43,891 nt of DNA, from positions 1 through 43,891 of the forward strand of contig NZ_JAKKFI010000111.1 of NCBI RefSeq assembly GCF_022230955.1, read 5' to 3'. Source of the stretch: Micromonospora cabrerizensis (GTDB taxonomy: Bacteria > Actinomycetota > Actinomycetes > Mycobacteriales > Micromonosporaceae). The position numbers were made by a program, and so were the translations under genes. The notes under the pieces were generated by a model. It was not told where the DNA came from and made no database searches. It saw only the letters and a list, made by a program, of their open reading frames with translations. Every line of letters begins with the position of its first letter. Within the stretch, counting starts at the first letter, position 1. Shown piece by piece: positions 1-9,071 of the stretch.

Positions 1-68
1 CCGCGCCGGCCCGCACCCGCGCCGGCCCACACCGCGCCGGCCCGCACCCGCGCCGGCCCGCACCCGCG
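1..68. repeat. GC-rich tandem repeat, about 16-bp unit
   Basis: Four nearly identical copies of CGCGCCGGCCCGCACC start at 2, 18, 33 and 49. The second copy is one base short with one change, and a fifth copy begins at 65. Each unit contains the palindrome GCCGGC. The array meets the left edge of the window, so its true length is unknown. It lies just beyond the terminator of the leftward ABC exporter operon and is probably non-coding. Confidence 0.75.
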
Positions 69-74
69 CGACAT

Positions 75-119
75 GGACAGCCGGCGGCTCGGCCCACAGG
101 GCCGAGCCGCCGGCTGTCC
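75..119 (-). terminator. 21-bp perfect hairpin terminator of the drr-like operon
   Basis: Positions 75-95 and 99-119 are perfect reverse complements around a 3-base loop (ACA). The hairpin begins 36 bases after the permease stop codon in the direction of transcription. There is no T tract, which is usual for high-GC actinobacteria. It should end the four-gene leftward operon and may also block read-through from the left. Confidence 0.8.
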
Positions 120-154
120 GTCGCGATGGCGGGGACGTCGAGCGCCGGTCGGGA

Positions 155-939
155 TCAGGTGGCTCGACTGCGGTTGTACAGGGTCTTGGCCCAGAGGAAG
201 GACAGCGCGCTGATGACGACGCACCAGATCACCGCGATGATCCCGTTGGCGCCGATCCCGGTGCCGAGGAGCAGGCCGCGGAGGGTTTCCATGACGGGCG
301 TGAAGGGCTGGTAGTCGGCGAACCACCGGACCGCGGTGGGCATGGAGTCGGTGGGGACGAACCCGCTGCCGAGGAACGGCAGGAGGATCAGCGGCATGGG
401 CAGGTTGCTGGCCGTCTCGACGCTGTCGCTGACCAGGCCGAGGGCGACCGACAGCCAGGTGAGCGCAAAGGTGATCATGGCGAGGACGCCGATGGCGGCG
501 AGCCACTCGACCGGGTTGGCCGTGGGCCGGAACCCGACGAGCAGCGCCACACCGGTGACGGCCGCGAGGCTGAGCAGGGTCTGGACCAGGCTGCCCAGGA
601 CGTGGCCCGTGAGGACCGACGGCCGGAAGATCGCCATTGTCCGGAACCGGGCGATGATGCCCTCGGTCATGTCCATCGCGACCGAGATGGCGGTGCCCTG
701 CGCCGCGCTGGCCACGGTGATGAGCAGGATGCCCGGCGTGACGTAGTTGGCGTACTGGGAACGGTCGCCGGTGGGCCCGAGGCCGGCACCGAGCGTGCCA
801 CCGAAGACGTAGACGAAGAGCAGCAGGACGATGACCGGGACGCCGACGAGCAGCAGGGTCATCGACGGGTAGCGCCGCATGTGCAGGAGGTTGCGCCGCA
901 GCATCGTGCTCGAGTCACGGACGGCGAGGGAGAGGGTGC

Positions 940-943
<4 letters not shown>
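155..943 (-). CDS. ABC-2 type permease, DrrB-like exporter subunit
   Basis: This 262-aa integral membrane protein looks like the permease half of a daunorubicin-resistance (DrrAB) type exporter. After a short cytoplasmic N-terminus (RRNLLHMRRYPSM) come about six hydrophobic segments, with the ABC-2 feature of a long TM4-5 block and the C-terminal PFTPVMETLRGLLLG element. Its start codon overlaps the stop of the ATPase gene by 4 bases (940-943), so the two are translationally coupled and should form a 2+2 exporter. The substrate cannot be told from sequence; drug, lipid or natural-product export are all possible. It is the last gene of the operon. Confidence 0.92.
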
Positions 944-1917
<974 letters not shown>

Positions 1918-1950
1918 GGTCTCCTCTTTGCGGGTCTGTGTGGCGGCGGA

Positions 1951-2793
1951 TCAGGCGCGGCGGATCATGATGTCGCCGTAGGCGGTGTTCGCCCGTACCT
2001 CGACCGTCTCGTCGGTCTGCGCCGGGCTGTCGGTGGTTTCCAGGGCGTTGTGTACGCGGCCGTGCTTGGAGCTGACGTCGAGCCAGGCGGCGGTCCCGCG
2101 ACGGATGCCGACCTCGATGGCCCCGTACGAGGTGTTCAGGTCGATCGATCCCCGGACGACCTCGCCCAGCCGGAGGTTGCCGTAGGCGGTGCGTGCCGTC
2201 ACCGAGGCCGTCGACGTGTCGAGGGTGATGTCGCCGTACGCGGTGTTGACCCGGACGTCGCCCCCACTCCGGCCGATCCAGCAGTCACCGGAGGAGTTCT
2301 TGATCTCGGTGGTGCCGTCGACCGCGCCGATGCGCACCTTGCCGGACGAGGCCTTCACCCGGGCGGAACCGGCGACGCGCTCGACGGCGACCTCGCCGTG
2401 ACTGCTGTCGATGTCCAGCGGTCCGGTCTCGTCGAGCCGGATCCCACTTCCGGTCTTGATCCGGCACTCGCCGAGCCGGCCCTCGCTGCGGAACGCCGCC
2501 CACGACGACTCGGCGTGCACCTGCGACCCGGTCGGCAACTCGATCAGGACGTCGACGGACGGCCCGGGGCCGAAGCCGTAGCGGCGCCAGCTCTTCGACA
2601 CCCTGATCAGCAGTTTTCCGGCGGCGTACTCGACGCTGCACTGCTCGGCGGTGCTCACGTCGGCTTTGCTCGACGGGTCGCGGGGCCGCACCGTCACCAC
2701 CGTGTCGGTGCGGTCGGTCGCGCTGATCCAGACGTCTCCGACGGGCAGCTCGAGCTGGACGGAGATGGGCTCTGGGGTCTCGAAAACAGGCAT
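1951..2793 (-). CDS. DUF4097 family beta-strand protein
   Basis: This 280-aa protein has no signal peptide or membrane segment. From about residue 100 it is built of short repeated strands such as ASSGKVRIG, NTAYGDITL, TAYGNLRLG and NTSYGAIEV, the beta-helix-like pattern of the DUF4097 family. In actinobacteria this family often sits between a small DNA-binding protein and a DrrAB-type ABC exporter, as here. The gene is 72 bases after the RHH gene and 33 bases before the ATPase. Function is unknown. A role as an accessory or sensor for the exporter is inference from gene order only. Confidence 0.85.
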   Translation of the reverse strand: MPVFETPEPISVQLELPVGDVWISATDRTDTVVTVRPRDPSSKADVSTAEQCSVEYAAGKLLIRVSKSWRRYGFGPGPSVDVLIELPTGSQVHAESSWAAFRSEGRLGECRIKTGSGIRLDETGPLDIDSSHGEVAVERVAGSARVKASSGKVRIGAVDGTTEIKNSSGDCWIGRSGGDVRVNTAYGDITLDTSTASVTARTAYGNLRLGEVVRGSIDLNTSYGAIEVGIRRGTAAWLDVSSKHGRVHNALETTDSPAQTDETVEVRANTAYGDIMIRRA

Positions 2794-2865
2794 GGTGGTC
2801 TCCCGAAAGGTGGTCGGTGAATGTCGCCGCTGGTCAGCGGCGCGAAAACAAGGGGGTACGGGGAG

Positions 2866-3393
2866 TCAGCGGGCCCAGCCGGTGAAGTGCTGCCCGGAGC
2901 GCGGCGGTTCGGCCCGGCGGGGTGGGCGACGCTCGGTGTCGCCCGCCGCGACGGCGCCGGCGACAGCGCGGACCAGCCAGGCGTTGACCGAGAGCCCGGC
3001 GCGCCCGGCGGCCTCCTCGACGCTGGCCTTCAGGTGGTCGGGCAGCCGTAGGTTGATCCGGGAGGTGCCACCCTCGTCGCCGTCCGGCGGGAGCACCGGC
3101 GCGGGGGGTGCCTGCGGCTCGCTGGCTCCGCTCGGCTCGTCGACCGGCGGACTGGCCGGCGTCACCACGAAATCCGGCTCGCGCCCGCGCAGCCGCACGT
3201 GCACCGAGCCCGGCGCCAGCTCGCGGGTGATCTCGTCGGCCGCGTCGGACAGCGCCTCCAGCAGGGTGAGACGGGTAGCGGCCTCCAGTTGCGCGAAGAG
3301 CCGCTCGGCCAGCGCGCGGCCGTCCGCGTCGACGCCCTCCGCAGCCACAGCGAACTCGTCACGCAGGTTCTCGACGTATGACCTCAGCTCCAT
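2866..3393 (-). CDS. Ribbon-helix-helix (HicB/Arc-like) regulator, first gene of the exporter operon
   Basis: This is a 175-aa protein. The C-terminal region (about residues 115-155: RINLRLPDHLKASVEEAA followed by GLSVNAWLVRAV) is a classic ribbon-helix-helix fold as in HicB-type antitoxins and Arc/CopG repressors. The N-terminal half is an uncharacterised helical domain, joined by a Pro-rich linker. The ATG at 3393 is preferred because a longer reading from 3432 would run through the phased repeats at 3393-3443. No toxin gene is adjacent, so this is more likely a transcription factor that autoregulates the exporter operon than half of a toxin-antitoxin pair (inference). Confidence 0.85.
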   Translation of the reverse strand: MELRSYVENLRDEFAVAAEGVDADGRALAERLFAQLEAATRLTLLEALSDAADEITRELAPGSVHVRLRGREPDFVVTPASPPVDEPSGASEPQAPPAPVLPPDGDEGGTSRINLRLPDHLKASVEEAAGRAGLSVNAWLVRAVAGAVAAGDTERRPPRRAEPPRSGQHFTGWAR

Positions 3394-3443
3394 GGCACCA
3401 TGATGGCACCACTTTGGCTCAACATGCAACACCTATGGCTCAA
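3393..3443 (-). promoter_or_regulatory. Phased direct repeats, probable operator of the RHH operon
   Basis: On the + strand, 8-base copies of TGGCWCMA start at 3393 (TGGCACCA), 3404 (TGGCACCA), 3415 (TGGCTCAA) and 3436 (TGGCTCAA). A weak copy at 3425 (TGCAACAC) fills the gap. Spacing is therefore 10-11 bases, one helical turn, so all copies face one side of the DNA. The first copy overlaps the start codon. RHH proteins commonly bind arrays of short direct repeats, so autoregulation by the adjacent RHH protein is the simplest reading. Confidence 0.6.
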
Positions 3444-3473
3444 GATGATGCCACGGGTGCCACCGGCGAGTGC

Positions 3474-4661
3474 TCAAAGATCACCGAACGAGCGTCTGAC
3501 CAGGCTGTTCGCGTCCTCCTGGCTCAGTCCGCTGGCCACCAAAAGGTCGCTGACCGTCGTACGAACCTGAGCCACCACGACCGCGCCGGAGAAACCGACG
3601 CCCTCCCGGTAGGCGTGACCGGCCGTCTCGACCGCCCGCAGCGCCTGCTTGCGCGCTCGGTCCGGCTCGTCACCGGCGGCGAACTGCCGCTTGAGCAGCC
3701 GGACGGCCTCGGCGAGATCGGCCACCGCCCTCGGCAGCGGCTCCGGGACCGGCTCGCGGTCCTCGATCAGCGTGACCGACCGACGGATCAACGTTCCGCT
3801 GTTGCGCATCGCGCGGTCGATCGGCTCCGCCGCCTGCGCGTAGCGACCCACCGGACCGCGCCGCTGGTTCCAGTGCACCGGCGAGAGGGTGCTGGCCTCC
3901 CGGGCACCCTGGGTCGCCTCGACGAACGCCTTCAACGGGCCCTTGTTCTGCCGCAGCTCTCCGCGGGCGGTACGCGCACGAGCGGCGTCGCGGTCGGCCA
4001 GCGCGCCGGCGGTGGCGTCGAGCTGGGCGACCAGGAGGTCCAGTGCCGGACGCGCGGCCCGGTTGAGCACCCGCAGCGGGTTCAGCGGCAGCAGCACGGC
4101 GGTGACGAGCAGCGCCACCCCTCCCCCGACGAGCGCGTCCACGAACCGGGGAACCTCCAGGTCGCGGATCGACGGACTGAGCGTGGCGATCAGCACCGCC
4201 GTCGCCCCGGCCTGGATCACCACCGCGGCACTGCCCGCGAGGAACAACGCGACCACGATCGCCAGCACGACGATCAGGGCGAGTTGCCACCAGCCGGTGC
4301 CGATCACCAGCAGCAGCAGGTCACCGATCAACACCCCGACGGTGACGCCGAGGATCAGCTCGACGGTACGACGCAGCCGTTGACCGACGGACGCGGCGAG
4401 GGTCGAGACGGCGGAGATCGGCGCGAACACCGGCTGCGAGACGTGCAGCAGCTCGTGCGCCACGAACCAGGACAGCGCCGCGGCCAACCCGGCCTGCACG
4501 GCGAGGCCGCCGACGGCCCGCAAACGACGGAACCGCTCCCGCGCCGTGGCCAGCGCGCGGCCCCGCAGCCGGGCCACCGTGGTCGCCAGGCCGCCGTGGG
4601 CGGTGGCTGCGGCACGTGCCGAAGCGCCACCGTCCGCTCCGCGCCGACCGGCAGCGACCAT
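3474..4661 (-). CDS. FUSC family membrane protein (aromatic acid/fusaric acid exporter-like)
   Basis: This 395-aa protein has an Arg/Ala-rich N-terminus, then about five to six membrane segments between residues 50 and 200. It contains the FUSC-type element QPVFAPISAVSTLAASVGQR and the motif RTVELILGVTVGVLIGD. The C-terminal half (about 210-395) is cytoplasmic and helical. FUSC proteins are proposed exporters of aromatic acids or related compounds. The gene is transcribed leftward and ends 81 bases before the RHH gene start, so the RHH operator region lies just past its stop. It has a separate start from the divergent sigma-factor gene, 104 bases away. Substrate is unknown. Confidence 0.88.
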   Translation of the reverse strand: MVAAGRRGADGGASARAAATAHGGLATTVARLRGRALATARERFRRLRAVGGLAVQAGLAAALSWFVAHELLHVSQPVFAPISAVSTLAASVGQRLRRTVELILGVTVGVLIGDLLLLVIGTGWWQLALIVVLAIVVALFLAGSAAVVIQAGATAVLIATLSPSIRDLEVPRFVDALVGGGVALLVTAVLLPLNPLRVLNRAARPALDLLVAQLDATAGALADRDAARARTARGELRQNKGPLKAFVEATQGAREASTLSPVHWNQRRGPVGRYAQAAEPIDRAMRNSGTLIRRSVTLIEDREPVPEPLPRAVADLAEAVRLLKRQFAAGDEPDRARKQALRAVETAGHAYREGVGFSGAVVVAQVRTTVSDLLVASGLSQEDANSLVRRSFGDL

Positions 4662-4751
4662 GGCGGCACCTACCCCGCCGTGGTCGGATCAATCCTCTCC
4701 CCCGCCGGTGGATCGGCGCCCTCGAGCACGCGCGACGGCCGGAGCCGGCGG

Positions 4752-4757
4752 TAGGCT
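4752..4757 (+). promoter_or_regulatory. TAGGCT -10 box for leaderless sigma-factor mRNA
   Basis: TAGGCT is separated by 8 bases from the GTG start at 4766. A TAnnnT box this close to a start codon is the usual sign of leaderless transcription in actinobacteria and supports the chosen start. Confidence 0.5.
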
Positions 4758-4765
4758 CCACCACC

Positions 4766-5779
4766 GTGACGTTCGCTCGGCTGATCGACGAGCACCGCGA
4801 CGAGCTGACAGCCCACTGCTACCGGATGCTCGGCTCCTTCCACGACGCCGAGGACGCCGTGCAGGAGACGCTGACGCGGGCCTGGCAGAACCAGCACCGG
4901 TACGAGGATCGCGGCACCCTCCGAGCATGGCTCTACCGGATCGCCACCAACCGGTGCCTGAGCATGATCGAGGGTCGGGGTCGCCGCCGGGAACTGCCGA
5001 CCGACATGAGCCCGGGGGCCGCGGCCGTGGCCGAGACGGCGTGGCTCGGGCCGTACCCGGACCGGCGGTCGACGCCCCGCGACGAGCGGGACCCGGCGCA
5101 GCGGCTGGTCGACAGCGAGCACCTGGAACTCGCCTTCGTCGCGTCGCTGCAACACCTGCCCGGCCGACAGCGGGCCGTGCTGCTGCTGCGGGAGGTGCTC
5201 GGCTACCCCGCCGCCGAGGTGGCCGACCTGCTCGGCACCTCCACCACCGCGGTCAACAGCGCCCTTCAGCGGGCCCGACGGGTCGTGGACGCGCTGCGCC
5301 CGACCGCCAGCCAGCAGGCGGAGCTGAGCAGTCTCGGCGACGACACCGTGCGCGAGCTGGCACGGCGCTACGTGGTCGCCTGGGAGCGGGGCGACGTCGA
5401 GGCCATCCTGGCGATGCTCACCGACGACGCCCGGTACTCGATGCCGCCACTGCCCCAGTGGTACGAGGGCCGCCACGCCATCCGCCAGTTCCTGCTGGAC
5501 GGCCCCCTGGCGCTGCGGTGGCGGTTCGTGCCGACGTACGCGAACGGGCAACTGGCCTTCGGGACGTACCTCTGGGACCCGGAGGCATCGGTCTTCACGG
5601 CGGCGGCGCTGGACGTCGTCGCGCTGCGCGGCGACCGGATCGCCGAGGTGGTGTCGTTCCTGACCCCGGAGACCCTGCCCATGTGCGGTCTGCGGACCGA
5701 GCTGGACCAGGCTCCCGACCAGGACGAGGAGATCCGGTCGGCACGCGGCGATGAGTTCGCCGCTCCGCGCGGGTTGTAG
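4766..5779 (+). CDS. ECF sigma-70 factor with C-terminal SnoaL domain (SigG/SigX5 type)
   Basis: This 337-aa extracytoplasmic-function sigma factor has region 2 at about residues 5-75 (ELTAHCYRMLGSFHDAEDAV, then LRAWLYRIATNRCLSMIE) and region 4 at about 130-185 (LPGRQRAVLLLREVLGYP, AEVADLLGTSTTAVNSALQRAR). A SnoaL/NTF2-like domain follows (about 200-320). This architecture matches mycobacterial SigG and the TIGR02960 family, whose C-terminal domain replaces a classical anti-sigma factor in controlling activity. The GTG at 4766 is chosen over upstream frame because the sigma-2 homology starts here and a TAGGCT box lies 8 bases upstream. It is followed by a double-SnoaL gene in the same transcript. 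Confidence 0.92.
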   Translation: MTFARLIDEHRDELTAHCYRMLGSFHDAEDAVQETLTRAWQNQHRYEDRGTLRAWLYRIATNRCLSMIEGRGRRRELPTDMSPGAAAVAETAWLGPYPDRRSTPRDERDPAQRLVDSEHLELAFVASLQHLPGRQRAVLLLREVLGYPAAEVADLLGTSTTAVNSALQRARRVVDALRPTASQQAELSSLGDDTVRELARRYVVAWERGDVEAILAMLTDDARYSMPPLPQWYEGRHAIRQFLLDGPLALRWRFVPTYANGQLAFGTYLWDPEASVFTAAALDVVALRGDRIAEVVSFLTPETLPMCGLRTELDQAPDQDEEIRSARGDEFAAPRGL

Positions 5780-5814
5780 GGGGTGAGAGCAACCCGACGC
5801 GCAAGGGAGCAACC

Positions 5815-6660
5815 ATGGCCGACGACGAGACCCAGATCCGCGAGCTGATCGAGCGGTGGGCGCAGGCGGTCCACTCCGGTGACCTGCCCGGCGTCCTCAC
5901 CCGCCACGCCGCGGACATCGTCATGTACGACGTACCCCCGCCGCACCAGGGGGTCCGGGGCATCGAGGCGTACGAGCGGACGTGGCCCGACTTCTTCCGG
6001 TGGCAGGCGTCGGGGGCCACCTTCGAGCTGACCAGCCTCGACATCACCGCCGGCGACACCGTCGCCTTCGCCAACGCGCTGCTGCGCTGCGGCACCCCGG
6101 ACGACCTCGCCAACCGGCCCGATCGTCTGCTGCGCCTGACCCTCGGGTTGCGCAAGGAGGACGGCTCGTGGGTCGTGGCGCACGAGCACCACTCGTTCGC
6201 CGACAACCGCGCCGACGACCGGGAGACCTCCGAGCGGGAGGTGCGGTCACTGCACGAGCGCTGGTACGAGGCCACCGAGGCGAAGGACCTCGACGGGATC
6301 ATGGAGCCCGTCGCCTCGGCGGTCGTCTCGTACGAGCACGAGCTGCCGCTGGAGCACGTCGGCCGCGACGAGGTTCGCGAGGTCTGCGCCGACGGCCTCG
6401 ACGTCGGCAGCGGCACCGTCACCTGGACCGTTCCGGGTCTGGCGGTCATCGCCCGCGACGATGTGGCCGTGTCGTGGGGCCTCAACCGGATGACCGCGCA
6501 GCAGCCGGACGGCAGCACGATCGTGAGCTGGTCACGGGGCACCCGCGTCTTCCAGTGGGCCGGTCGGGGCTGGGAGTTGATCCACCAGCACGTGTCGTTC
6601 CCCTTCGACCCGGAGACCGGGCAGGCGAGGACCGACCTGACACCCGACCGGGCGCACTGA
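5815..6660 (+). CDS. Tandem SnoaL-like (NTF2-fold) protein
   Basis: This 281-aa soluble protein has two consecutive SnoaL/DUF4440-like domains, about residues 5-130 and 140-270. Each starts with a helix (IRELIERWAQAVHSGD; VRSLHERWYEATEAKD) and ends with a strand before a conserved His (WVVAHEHHSF; WELIHQHVSFPF). It follows the sigma factor by 35 bases with a good ribosome binding site (AAGGGAG at 5804-5810). NTF2-fold proteins bind small molecules or act as cyclases or isomerases; the ligand is unknown. Because the sigma factor also carries a SnoaL domain, joint sensing is plausible (inference). Confidence 0.85.
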   Translation: MADDETQIRELIERWAQAVHSGDLPGVLTRHAADIVMYDVPPPHQGVRGIEAYERTWPDFFRWQASGATFELTSLDITAGDTVAFANALLRCGTPDDLANRPDRLLRLTLGLRKEDGSWVVAHEHHSFADNRADDRETSEREVRSLHERWYEATEAKDLDGIMEPVASAVVSYEHELPLEHVGRDEVREVCADGLDVGSGTVTWTVPGLAVIARDDVAVSWGLNRMTAQQPDGSTIVSWSRGTRVFQWAGRGWELIHQHVSFPFDPETGQARTDLTPDRAH

Positions 6661-6728
6661 GTCCTCGTCGGCGGTCACCGACCCGCGCTGAGCAGCTGGT
6701 GCGGTTGAGGCCGTTCGGATCGGGTAGA

Positions 6729-6760
6729 CCGGGCTGCCGCCACCGGGGGTGGCAGCCCGG
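6729..6760 (+). terminator. Hairpin terminator after the sigma/SnoaL operon
   Basis: CCGGGCTGCC (6729-6738) and GGCAGCCCGG (6751-6760) are perfect reverse complements around a 12-base loop that can pair further. It lies 69 bases after the SnoaL stop. Confidence 0.6.
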
Positions 6761-6843
6761 GCACCTGACGCCGGGGCTCGCCCCGGGTCGCGTGACAGGG
6801 GGCTGCCGAGCGGCTCGGAGGGTCGTCGCATGGATCAGCGCGG

Positions 6844-9069
6844 TTGAGCGGGTCGGACATCCCCCGCGATGTCGTGGAGCTGCGAGTGCACGGCGTCTCG
6901 GGCGCGAGCGCCGCGCAGGTGCTCGACCTCCAGCAGACAGCGCAGGTGGCCGGTGACCGCAGTGGCGGCTTCTACCGGCCCCGACCGCAGGGCTCGGACA
7001 GCAGCGGCGCACACGGGGTGACGCTGGAGGCGTACCGCTGGGGTGACCTGCCCTCCGGAACCGTGGCCCGGACCCTGGCGGTGGTCTTCCTGCTGCCCTT
7101 CATGCTGGTCAACGTCGCGATCTGGATGCGCCCGGCGAACCCTGGTTCCGAGGCGGTCGTCAAGTCGCTGTGCCGGCTCCTGGCGCTCACGCTCACCGTG
7201 CTGTACGTCCTCGCCATTGCCGGCGTCGCCCTGGATCTGATCGGCTGGAAGTGCCTGTCCTCCCCGCGCTGCCTGGCCGGGCGCAGCTGGTTGTCCTGGT
7301 TGAGCGGACGCCCGCTCGGCCTGCGACTGGCGGTGCTCGCGCTGGTTCCCGCCGCAGCGATCGGCCTGATCTGGCGGATCAGCAACCGCCCGGGCCGGTC
7401 GTTCGAGGCGTTTCGCGCACCCGATGAGGACATCTCCGCGTCCCGACTCGGCGCCCTCGGTCAGTGGGACGCCGAGCCGCTGGTCGGCCGGTTGCGCGCC
7501 ATCCACGTCGCGGCGGCCTTCGCGACGCTGGACCTCACCCTGCTCCTGGCCCGAGCCGCGAGCGGCGCCACGGCGATCACGATCTCGCTGACGGTCGTCA
7601 CCGGGATGGTCCTGGTCTGCTGCGTGGGGCTGCTCTGCACGCCACCGTTGATCGACCGGGGCGCCGACGACCAACGGCTCGACCGGGTCACCCGTACGCT
7701 TCGGACCGCCGCCATCGTCCTGACCGTCGTCGTCCTGGTTCACCTGCCGACCGACGCGCGGCAGTGGCACGAGGGGCACGGGCTGCCCGGCTACGAGACG
7801 AGCCTGACCGGGTTGTTCGTCGCACAGACGGCGCTGCTGGCCGCGCTGGGCGTGGTGCTGCTCTGCCGCCGGAACCGCGGCGCCACGCCGCTGTACGGGC
7901 TGGGTGCCCTCGTGGTCGCGGCCACCGGGATCAGCCTGGCGGTGGCGTACTCCGCCGAGTTGGTCTACCGGGTGGCGGACTTCCTCGATCGCGACGTGCC
8001 GACCGGGGAGGGCATCGCCACCGGTCCGCCGCGGGCGTACACCTGGGCGATCCACGGCTTCATCCGCGCGCTGCTGGCCACCCTGATCGTCGCCGGCCTC
8101 GTCATCGTGCTCTCCCGCCGCAGTCGTCGCCGCGCCGCGGCGGCGATCGTCGCCCACGACTACCCGGACGCCCCGGCCGAGGCCAGGCCCCGACTGCGGC
8201 AGGTCCGGGACGCGATCGCCCGGGCCCGCTTCACCGAGAAACTGGTGCCGCTGGCCGTGCTCTACGGCTGTCTCACCGGACTCGCCACGGCCACCGCCAC
8301 CATCGGCCTGCTGGGGGAGTTTCCGGGCGATGTCATCGAGCGGAACATCGGCCTGCCCGCGGGCTTGATCACCTTCGGCATCGCGTTCGGCAGCTGGGTG
8401 ATCGCGGCGATCATCCTCGGCCTGCTCATCGGCGGCATCTTCGCGTACCGGACCGAGCCGTACCGCCGCCACATCGGTGTGCTCTGGGACCTGGGCACGT
8501 TCTGGCCCCGGGCCGCCCACCCGTTCGCGCCGCCCTGCTACTCCGAGCGGGCCGTGCCGGAGCTGGCCCGCCGCATCACCTACCTGGTCGAGCGCGGCGA
8601 CGCGGTGGTGCTCACCGGGCACAGCCACGGCTCGGTCCTGCTCGCCGCGACGGTGCTCCAGTTGCCGCCGCACGTCGGCAGTCGGGTCGCTCTGCTCACC
8701 CACGGCTCACCGCTGCGCCGCCTCTACGCGAGGCTCTTCCCCTCGTACGTCGACGACGCGGCGCTGCACGAGATCGGCCACCGGGTCGGTTGGCGGTGGG
8801 TGAACCTGTGGAGTGACGCCGACCCCATCGGCGGCTGGATCTTCGCCGCCCACCGCCCGCACACTCCGGCGGGCACCAGTGGCCCGACCGCCACCGTGGA
8901 CCGCCGGTATCGCGATCCGTGCGACGTGGTGACGCCGCCCAGCGACAGCGTCCCCCCACCCATTCAGGGACACTGGCCGCGCGAGTCCGATCAGCAGTTC
9001 ACCGAGGTGATCCGGGAGCTGGTGCAGCGTCTCGGTGGGCGAGCCGACCCGCCCGACGCACCGACGTAG
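6844..9069 (+). CDS. Multi-pass membrane protein with lipase-type GHSHG motif
   Basis: This 741-aa protein begins with a conserved-looking soluble stretch (DVVELRVHGVSGASAAQVLD, then GGFYRP). It has roughly ten to twelve membrane segments between residues 75 and 540, and a soluble C-terminal domain. That domain contains GHSHGS (about residue 595), fitting the GxSxG nucleophile elbow of alpha/beta hydrolases, followed by LLTHGSPLRRLYARLFP. The N-terminal VHGVSG could supply a hydrolase oxyanion-hole strand, which would make the fold split by the membrane block. The TTG start at 6844 is uncertain; GTG at 6874 is the alternative. It resembles an actinobacterial family of unknown function; lipid or ester hydrolysis at the membrane is inference. 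Confidence 0.8.
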   Translation: MSGSDIPRDVVELRVHGVSGASAAQVLDLQQTAQVAGDRSGGFYRPRPQGSDSSGAHGVTLEAYRWGDLPSGTVARTLAVVFLLPFMLVNVAIWMRPANPGSEAVVKSLCRLLALTLTVLYVLAIAGVALDLIGWKCLSSPRCLAGRSWLSWLSGRPLGLRLAVLALVPAAAIGLIWRISNRPGRSFEAFRAPDEDISASRLGALGQWDAEPLVGRLRAIHVAAAFATLDLTLLLARAASGATAITISLTVVTGMVLVCCVGLLCTPPLIDRGADDQRLDRVTRTLRTAAIVLTVVVLVHLPTDARQWHEGHGLPGYETSLTGLFVAQTALLAALGVVLLCRRNRGATPLYGLGALVVAATGISLAVAYSAELVYRVADFLDRDVPTGEGIATGPPRAYTWAIHGFIRALLATLIVAGLVIVLSRRSRRRAAAAIVAHDYPDAPAEARPRLRQVRDAIARARFTEKLVPLAVLYGCLTGLATATATIGLLGEFPGDVIERNIGLPAGLITFGIAFGSWVIAAIILGLLIGGIFAYRTEPYRRHIGVLWDLGTFWPRAAHPFAPPCYSERAVPELARRITYLVERGDAVVLTGHSHGSVLLAATVLQLPPHVGSRVALLTHGSPLRRLYARLFPSYVDDAALHEIGHRVGWRWVNLWSDADPIGGWIFAAHRPHTPAGTSGPTATVDRRYRDPCDVVTPPSDSVPPPIQGHWPRESDQQFTEVIRELVQRLGGRADPPDAPT

Positions 9070-9071
9070 CG

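Noticed and set aside
2866..3393. HicAB-type toxin-antitoxin module
   Set aside because: Only a HicB-like RHH domain is present. No HicA or other toxin gene is adjacent, and the downstream genes are an exporter operon.
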